Origin: Symsagittifera roscoffensis
Lineage: Eukaryota > Xenacoelomorpha > Acoela > Convolutidae
Assembly (NCBI RefSeq): GCF_963678635.1
Contig: NC_087062.1
Location: forward strand, 28,916,833 to 28,980,832
DNA: 64,000 nt
Direction of reading: 5' to 3'
The translations under genes and the position numbers were made by a program. Of the stretch, positions 57,446-64,000 are shown piece by piece. Under the pieces are notes generated by a model, which worked only from the letters and a program-made list of their open reading frames with translations, made no database searches and had not been told where the DNA came from. Position 1 is the first letter of the stretch. The number at the start of each line of letters is the position of its first letter.

Positions 57446-60301
57446 ATTTTTTTGAAAGAGGTTATCCAAAAAGTCGGTTTTCAAAAACCTGTTTTAAAAA
57501 TTCTTTAGTTTAATTCCTGTTTTGTTATTGCAAAAAACCCAAAAGTGTTGAAAAATTTCAACAGATATTAAATTTTGAAAATAATTTGAAACGTTCTCTA
57601 CTTTTGTTTGCATGACAGCCGGAAGGGCACTCTTGGCAATAACATTTATTTGATGAGCTTCAAACATTTTGCCCAACTTTTAATTGATTTTTTGGAACCT
57701 TTCTGTTATAGAATAAATCGAAAGGCACCTCTAATACCAAACATCGAAGTAATATTTGAATTCCAATTTGTTTCAATGTTTCGCATTTAAAAACTATTGA
57801 ATTGACCTTTTTTTTGTAATTCTAACCATTCAGTCAGTTTTGATATTTTTTGTCCTTTAAGCGAAATGAGTCTTTTTGTGTGTTGCGGATTTGCGGTCGT
57901 ATTTTGCATAAAACTATTACTTAACCGGCGGTCATTTTTTTGTTAATTACGGTCTGCTAGTAAATGTTTAATGGTATCCAGGTGTGCATGCTTATTTCTG
58001 TACAGTACTGGCCATCTTAGACAACCGGACGGCTACTAGAGGAAAGGCCGGAAAAAACAGAGCATGTTCAAGTTTTAATACATGCCATTTTTAGTATGGC
58101 AAGCGTTCGATAGATCGAATAACTTATCAACAGAATGCTCAACAAGGATTTTTTTGATGTTTCGGTAAAATGGCTGAAAAAGATATATCACGACACTTCT
58201 TTGAAGTTTAAGAATTCTTTTTTTCGGTTGGTAAGGCAATTAGTTTAACATTTTGTCAGCCGCCTCTTTTTAATTTTTGAATTGCAGACGGCATGAAACA
58301 GAACTAAAATGATTCGACTAATGCTTGTTTTGCTCGATGCTCTTGGTGGTTTTTAAATTCAGGCGATTTAAAGCTTTATGACTTGATTTTTCTAAACAGG
58401 ATTTAAAGATGGATTTAAGGATGGTAATCACAACAGCTCTAATATATTCAGTTTTGTTTTAGCTGTTTTTCACATTTTTTTGCTATCGAGTTCTTGAGTA
58501 TTATATACTATCTGAACAAATAACTCGAGACGTTCGGAAAGATCTTGTGGGTGCGCTTTGAAGAAGCTGCTGCACCTAACAATTTAATGGCATCATTGTT
58601 GTAGAGGTAAATAGAGCAAAAAGACAAAAATATGATTTCACAAAGAGGAAATAAACCATGTGCAGCTTCTCATTTAAATCTAGAACAGATTTTTTTGCTC
58701 ATATTTCTATTTTCCTCGTCCGCTTTTATTTTCCTCAAGTATTCTGTTTATATTCCTTATCGGCAACTGGGATTGGAAAATAAACAAAACAAACAAATAA
58801 ACAAACATCTTTCATAGTTCGGTCCTTAGCATACCTTCTAATTAAGAAAGCAAAGCTATATTTATACGATATATGTTAACCAACGGGCAGGGTTTCGCCA
58901 ACACCCATTTTATTTTCCTAAAAAGAAAGAAATTGCCCTCTAGTTATACCTACTTGCATTCTCCTATTTTTCACCGTTGATTCAAAATTGAAGCCTTTGC
59001 TTTAGTTAGCGAGGAAAATATTCATTTTCACTTTTTTGACAATTAATTTCCATTTTGGTTCTTTACGCTTCTTTCGCTGATCGAAAAAAAGCGCTTTGAA
59101 CTTTTCTTTTCTTCTTCCTGTCACAGTTAACCTAGCAGCTTATACGCTTGTTTGGTTATTTAGTTCACCCGTTTAAACTGCCCAATTCTGTGTTTTAGCT
59201 TTAGTCACTTAATCGAGCATGAAAAGACTTTTGACAGATAAACTAGTTCATTATTTCTGACTGTTCTGACAGTTTTTTGAAGGGAATTTTTTCAATTTGC
59301 TTTGCATTTCCCTTATATAAAATTGATTAAACTAAAATCTAAAATTAAATATAATTATTCTTTGAAGGATGAGACTGTTGATAAGGTTTCCTTGGGAGAT
59401 TGGTCCGATTCTTAATGGATTATCTTGTTGAAGTGAAGCCAAGTTATACCAAACCCGGATAACGTGATCAATTTTAGTGTACCTTATTGTACTGAGATGA
59501 GTTAGAGGGTTGAATTTGGGTCTGAATAAAAACTGTACAAAAATTCACCAATCGACTTATTTTTTGTCTATCTGCCATAAAAACAGGGGAAGCAATTTAA
59601 AATCTGCCAGTTAAGAAGTGAAGGTAACAAAGCATGACTACAATTGCTTATTCTTTCTACCTAAGCATTACCTGAGAATTATTTAATCCGCTCGAGAAAA
59701 TCCTTTAATCAGGATTCTTACCTCATTTACATCGTCCACATTTCTTTTGAAAATAGTGCAGTCTACTCTTTCTTCTTTATTACCAGCAGAAACCTAGAAA
59801 AAAACACAAGACAATTCACAAAAAAATAGTTTTCCTGAATCTGGTTGGAAAAATTGCAAATTCTGCATCAGAAACAAGTATTATGCGTCTATTACCTTGT
59901 TGCGATAACATTTTACATAATTGTGTTATCCCTCCTCTAAAGCACTTTTTAAATATTAATCTGTTTTGTTTGATATTGAATTTCCAACATGTTGCTAATT
60001 TGACATTTAAAAATTAACCAGTTATCCATCTTTTTCTTTTTCTGAAGAGTTCACGCTGAGATTGGCAGTTAGGAAATTTCTTCAACATTTACACAGCACA
60101 CAGTATACAACGAAATAAAAATATTTTAAATACTCCAAAAAATCCAAACTGCAATTTCAGCCGAAAAAGATAGTTATAATAATCTTTTTCGGTAGAATAT
60201 TCTGAGTGAGAATTGAAACCAACAACTTTGGCGTTTACATAGTGTATCAGTTTTGTCGATTTACTTGTTTCTTTGAAAAGTAACGACTAAAATTGGAAAA
60301 A
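57446..60301. other. Upstream region of the TMEM200-like gene
   Basis: No other gene recognised. No clear TATA box or defined promoter can be named. An in-frame TAA at 60281-60283 closes the frame 5' of the gene's ATG. Confidence 0.45.
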
Positions 60302-61438
60302 ATGCCCGTTGTCAGAGGTGGTCTGGCAAATCTAGGAAACACCCGCTCCAAAACTCTGCGGCCCAGAAGTAGAAGTAGGAAACGGAATAAAAAATCCGCC
60401 AAAAATCAAACGACGCAGACCATCAAAATAATGTGTAGTTGGAACATCTTAAAAGCAGCTGCTGTGGCGCTGAGTATTTTTCTCGTTGGGTTAATTTTAT
60501 GTCTAATTGGGTATCAATCAACAAATATTCTCGACATTCAAGATTGGGACGAGTCGAAAAAACCGGGAAAGTATAAAAACAAATTATCTTCAAGCCAGTA
60601 TGTGACGCTACAAATCATGTATAATCTACGTTATGTGGGACCTGTAGTTATGGGTGTTGGGGGGTTCATTTTATTGTGCATTTGTGTGGTGATGTACAAC
60701 GAAAAAGACAGAGTGCAGACGGGTCAGTCCAAAATGATATCATCGGACGCCGATATTTACAATCAGGCCATTCAAGACTACCTGGAGAGGGAGGAAAACA
60801 CGAAAAGTCACTACGTATTCCTGGAAAACTCAAATAGTCATCCTTACGAGACGTCTATGCTAAATCACGACTCTCTGTCGTTTAGAAGTGCCTCATATTG
60901 CTCTATGAACAGTTCAGTTGTGAAATTTGGCAATTTTTATTTAAGCTCACCAGACAATCAACAAACCCAACTTATAATCTCTGACCAATCTGATGAGCCA
61001 AATTGCATATCACGTGATCAAATTAACCCTAGCCTACATTTTACTAGAGGACCCATGATGGACCTCGCGATTCCAAGGATTAAGTTATTTCAGATGTCGT
61101 TGCGCCACTGTTCAAGCGACTCCGAAGATATCGATCGATGTATTCAACAGAGAAACGATGCCCTTATTAGGCAAAGTACGACTTCAAGTAGCTCGCCGAC
61201 TCTGAACATTTCCGAATACGCGATCATACCTGGTTCTTCTGAAGTACAGCGACTAATCAACATCCGAGATTCTTCGCCGACCTCTAGCGACAACCAGTTG
61301 CTCGTCTCGAGCGTCGAAATTGCGAATTGGTCTGGGAGGATGTCGCTCTCGCGTCGAAACAGCCAGGACCACAACTCCGGAGCAGCGGGAGTGTTGGATA
61401 ATGAAACTCTGAGTATCTCGTACTCTCTCGTGGCGTAG
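60302..61438 (+). CDS. TMEM200-like two-pass membrane protein
   Basis: A 378-residue intronless frame from ATG 60302 (AAAAAATGC context) to TAG 61436-61438; an in-frame stop lies 18 nt upstream. The N-terminus is strongly basic (residues 18-31, with RSRSRKRNKK). Membrane segment 1 is about residues 48-71 and segment 2 about 112-133. The second is preceded by YVGPVVMGVGGFILL and followed by VMYNEKDR, matching the conserved GPVVMG...(H/Y)EN(R/K)D signature of the TMEM200 family. A short loop (about 72-110) and a long Ser- and Asn-rich C-terminal tail with no further domain complete it. The size is within the vertebrate paralogue range. Molecular function is not established for this family. It is the only intact host gene seen here. 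Confidence 0.8.
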   Translation: MPVVRGGLANLGNTRSKTLRPRSRSRKRNKKSAKNQTTQTIKIMCSWNILKAAAVALSIFLVGLILCLIGYQSTNILDIQDWDESKKPGKYKNKLSSSQYVTLQIMYNLRYVGPVVMGVGGFILLCICVVMYNEKDRVQTGQSKMISSDADIYNQAIQDYLEREENTKSHYVFLENSNSHPYETSMLNHDSLSFRSASYCSMNSSVVKFGNFYLSSPDNQQTQLIISDQSDEPNCISRDQINPSLHFTRGPMMDLAIPRIKLFQMSLRHCSSDSEDIDRCIQQRNDALIRQSTTSSSSPTLNISEYAIIPGSSEVQRLINIRDSSPTSSDNQLLVSSVEIANWSGRMSLSRRNSQDHNSGAAGVLDNETLSISYSLVA

Positions 61439-61650
61439 AAACACTTTCATTTTGTTCAAGTGAGTCATTTTTGCTCAATTATTTTTTCCTATAAACTTAG
61501 TAAGGTATTATCGCTTTCTTACAACTTAGTATTAATGAAAGCTCTGAAACTATCCAAAACTAAATGCTTTTGGTTTTCTATTTGAAAAAAAAAACAATGT
61601 AATACTGAAAGATTTGAGCTTACTTTGATGGCATTTTTTAAAAGAAGACA

Positions 61651-61656
61651 AATAAA
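61651..61656 (+). terminator. Polyadenylation signal
   Basis: AATAAA about 215 nt after the stop codon of the TMEM200-like gene, followed shortly by a GCGCGCGC patch. It is a plausible 3' end for the transcript. Confidence 0.6.
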
Positions 61657-62129
61657 ATTATTATGAGCGCGCGCTTGAAATGAAAAATATTACCACGAAA
61701 ACTCATTCAAAATTTCTGCTTTTGAGAGAACCTTTAGTTTTCGAGATTAAAGACGACGATACGAAAATTGAGCACTCACACAAAAAAAATCAATTTCTGA
61801 GTAATCATTTATTTCTGGTACAAAAAATTAAGTCCCAAATGAAAATTCAATTTCTTAGTGAATATATATTTTTTCGAAACGAAAAAACAACGGTACGAAA
61901 ATTGAATACTCCAAGAAATCCTACCATCAAATTGAATTTCAAGACACATAGTGTTTTTATTTTGAAAGGACAAAAAGATAATTGACAATTTTTTCTGTCT
62001 TTTCTGCGCTCATAAGTTTTGTGCCTAACTTATGATAGTAGATTTGATGCAGTTTAAAATTTCTGATACAAAAAATAAAAAAAAACATTACGAGGCCAAA
62101 CTGTGCACTGGATAGGAGCACAATTTTGT

Positions 62130-62510
62130 GTCTGTATGTTCCTGGATTCCAGAGACAAGTCTTAAAATATGTTCTAAAATGTCAGTGGATTCCACAAACA
62201 AAATTCCAATGGATTCCGCGTACAAAAACCTGTAACGTAAATTTTGTCGGCACATTTGTTTTGTTGCGGATTCCGCAACGAGCAAATATAGCTAGTTGTT
62301 CAGGATTCCGCAACTGTAAGTGGATTCCGCAAAATTTAAGCGGAATCCGCAAATGTAAGTGGATTCCGCAAACTGTAAAGGGATTCCGAATTTTGTTCAG
62401 TACTGAACTTGCATATGAACAATTAAAAGCTGAGCTGGAATTCTTATCTCTAGCAATGCGGAATTCAAAAGCAAAGACTTAACCATTGTTAGCGGAATCC
62501 ACGAACAAGT
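62130..62510. repeat. GGATTCCGC motif array, left block
   Basis: About twelve copies of GGATTCCGCAA or its complement, spaced 15-40 bp apart (for example GTGGATTCCGCAAACTGTAA and GCGGAATCCGCAAATGTAAG). GCGGATTCCGC is an odd-length palindrome. Spacers differ, so this is a dispersed-motif array and not a simple tandem repeat. The stretch is non-coding on both strands. Confidence 0.85.
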
Positions 62511-62574
62511 CTTAAAACATTGGTTACCTAAATCGGTGGATGTCATCTTTTAGTATTTTGAAAACACAACACCG

Positions 62575-63005
62575 AACAATTTCAATATTTGGAGTCAATG
62601 AGTTGAGAGTGTACGGAACACACAGCATATCGACAAATTAGTTCAGTATTTGGGATTGCGTCAATTTCAAATACTAATTTTGGAAGCTTAACGCCGAACA
62701 AATGCAGTAATTGTAGTCCTTGGGTTGAAAGTGTATGGAAACACAACACACAGCAAATCGCCAAATTAGGTCAGTATTTCGGATTCCATCGATCCCAAAT
62801 ACTGATCAGTATTTGGGATTGATGAAATCCCAAAAACTGGAATAATGTGGAATAAATATGGAATATATCTATTATTTGGAGTCATTAGGCTGAGAGTGAT
62901 TAGAAACCCAACGCATAGCAAGTCGTCGAATTAGTTCAGTATTTGGGATTTCATCGATCCCAAATACTGGTCAGTAATTGGGATTCCATTAACCCCAAAC
63001 ACTGA
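62575..63005. repeat. Three ~150 bp tandem units with inverted words
   Basis: Units begin near 62575, 62697 and 62860 with TGGAGTCANT or a variant, then TTGAGAGTG, AACACACAGCA, TCGNCAAATTAG and GTCAGTATTTGGGATT. CAGTATTTGGGATT and AATCCCAAATACTG lie close together within units 2 and 3 and can pair. Units are considerably diverged. Confidence 0.75.
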
Positions 63006-63094
63006 TCTATTCTAGTAAATTTCTATTTTAGTGAAATCAAATCATGTATTTAAAAGATATAATTTTAAAGGCTACTACACATTTAAATATATGT

Positions 63095-63410
63095 AAAGGG
63101 AATCCGCAAACAAAATGCGGATTCCACCTACACTTTGCGGATTCCACTTACAATTTGCCGATTCCACCTACAGTTGTGGATTCCGCAACAGCTCAATTTA
63201 ACGATACAAACGTTTTATCATTTGTTTGTGGACTCCACAAACTGTTCTGGATTCCGCAAATACAGTTGCGGATTCCGCAAATTCGCATATTTTTTGAGCG
63301 ATTTCGAGCGGTACAATGATTTAGTTATTTGTTTGTGGAATCCAAAAGTAGCAATGTAGCGGATTCCGCGACAAATCTGATTTTGACCTGTTGCGGATTC
63401 CGCTTACAAT
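63095..63410. repeat. GGATTCCGC motif array, right block
   Basis: About ten further copies of GCGGATTCC or GGATTCCGC in both orientations, such as TGCGGATTCCACCTACA and TTGCGGATTCCGCAAATTCG. Together with 62130-62510 it brackets the ~150 bp tandem units. Confidence 0.85.
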
Positions 63411-63419
63411 GCAGAGAAT

Positions 63420-64000
63420 GCACAGTTTGGCCTGGTAATGAATTTTGAAAAAAAAAAACGCTCAGCACACACTGTTGAGTACAAAGTTTTTGTTTGATTT
63501 TTCTCAATGCAATGTTTGAATCATTCAGCATGTTCCAATTGCTCAGAGTATATTTAACTGTGGTATTTAAAAAGTTTACCTAAAAGTGCTTTGTTGTGAA
63601 GTCGAAATCTGTCCAAAGAAACAAACTAAGCCGAGCAAAATTTTTCCTCAACAATGGGCACTTATGGTTAACTAGTTTTTTTCTTAAGTTCAATTTAGTC
63701 ATAAAAAGGAACCTGAAATAAGCTTATCATTAATCAACATGTTATGTTTTTTTTGTGAAAATGGTTACTGATAACCTCTAAAGTTAACATCTTGGCCTGG
63801 ATAGGATTATTTGACAGATTTTTTTCACCTGGTTGCATTTATTGTAGCCGCAGAGTTGAAAAAAAACCAGTTCAAAAGTATTTTAAAAGCATATGAAAAA
63901 TAAGGATAGCATGTTACTGTGCAAGTAACACAGAATGTTCCTACCACATTCCCCGAAATTTTTTTAAGTTAATGTCTTTTCTTCTGCGTTAAGCGACGTT
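63420..64000. other. AT-rich DNA at the window end
   Basis: No gene or repeat recognised. CCTAAAAGTGCTTTGTTGTG and CCGAGC near 63580-63640 faintly recall the 3' part of family A but are too diverged to call. Confidence 0.4.

Noticed and set aside
60293-60301. Upstream TTG start adding three residues to the TMEM200-like protein
   Set aside because: An ATG follows at 60302 and eukaryotic initiation strongly favours it; the in-frame stop at 60281 closes the frame.
1-64000. CRISPR arrays, bacterial operons or defence islands
   Set aside because: Composition, transposon classes and the membrane protein gene are eukaryotic; the regular repeats seen (32 bp array) have no spacers or cas-like neighbours.

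Overview
This window looks like an AT-rich invertebrate animal chromosome segment. I judge it roughly two-thirds A+T by eye. The signs are long non-coding stretches, several classes of eukaryotic transposon, and one clear animal-type membrane protein gene. The phylum cannot be fixed from the sequence. There are no operons, ribosome binding sites, rRNA genes, convincing tRNA genes or CRISPR arrays.

The only host protein gene I support with confidence is an intronless two-pass membrane protein of TMEM200 type (60302-61438, +), followed by an AATAAA signal. Almost everything else that can be interpreted is mobile or repetitive DNA. From left to right: a hAT-type MITE (2039-2424); a hairpin-rich ~520 bp repeat called family A here (3801-4320); palindrome-packed repeats called family B (5405-6262, 11326-12450, 15330-16521); a second hAT-type MITE (16923-17353); and a damaged plus-strand Ty3/gypsy-like LTR element (17539-26331). 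That element has a tandemly duplicated leader, a gag gene, a textbook -1 frameshift site, and a protease that runs into a truncated pol.

Next come a 412 bp near-perfect palindrome (28438-28849), two GC-rich islands (about 29865-30250 and 30550-30700), three tandem family A copies (34261-35905), a broken Tc1-like transposase (36051-36690), an inverted family B copy (37367-38473) and a third hAT-type MITE with a perfect 8 bp target duplication (39018-39452).

From 40893 to 49328 lies a minus-strand gypsy-like insertion bounded by GATTA target duplications. Inside are two complete-ended LTRs, a third LTR stub and a second gag fragment, so it is a tandem element that later collapsed. Its pol joins protease to integrase with reverse transcriptase and RNase H missing. 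Further right are another family A copy (49545-50067), a decayed relative of the first gag (51580-52740), a set of related CGACC-type repeats ending in a 32 bp minisatellite (56145-56530), the TMEM200-like gene, and arrays built on a GCGGATTCCGC motif (62130-63410).

I found no unknown multi-gene system. The strongest candidates for follow-up are the gag-pro frameshift signal, the family A element with covarying hairpins and Helitron-like layout, the tandem LTR insertion, and the GGATTCCGC arrays. Boundaries of repeats without target duplications are approximate.
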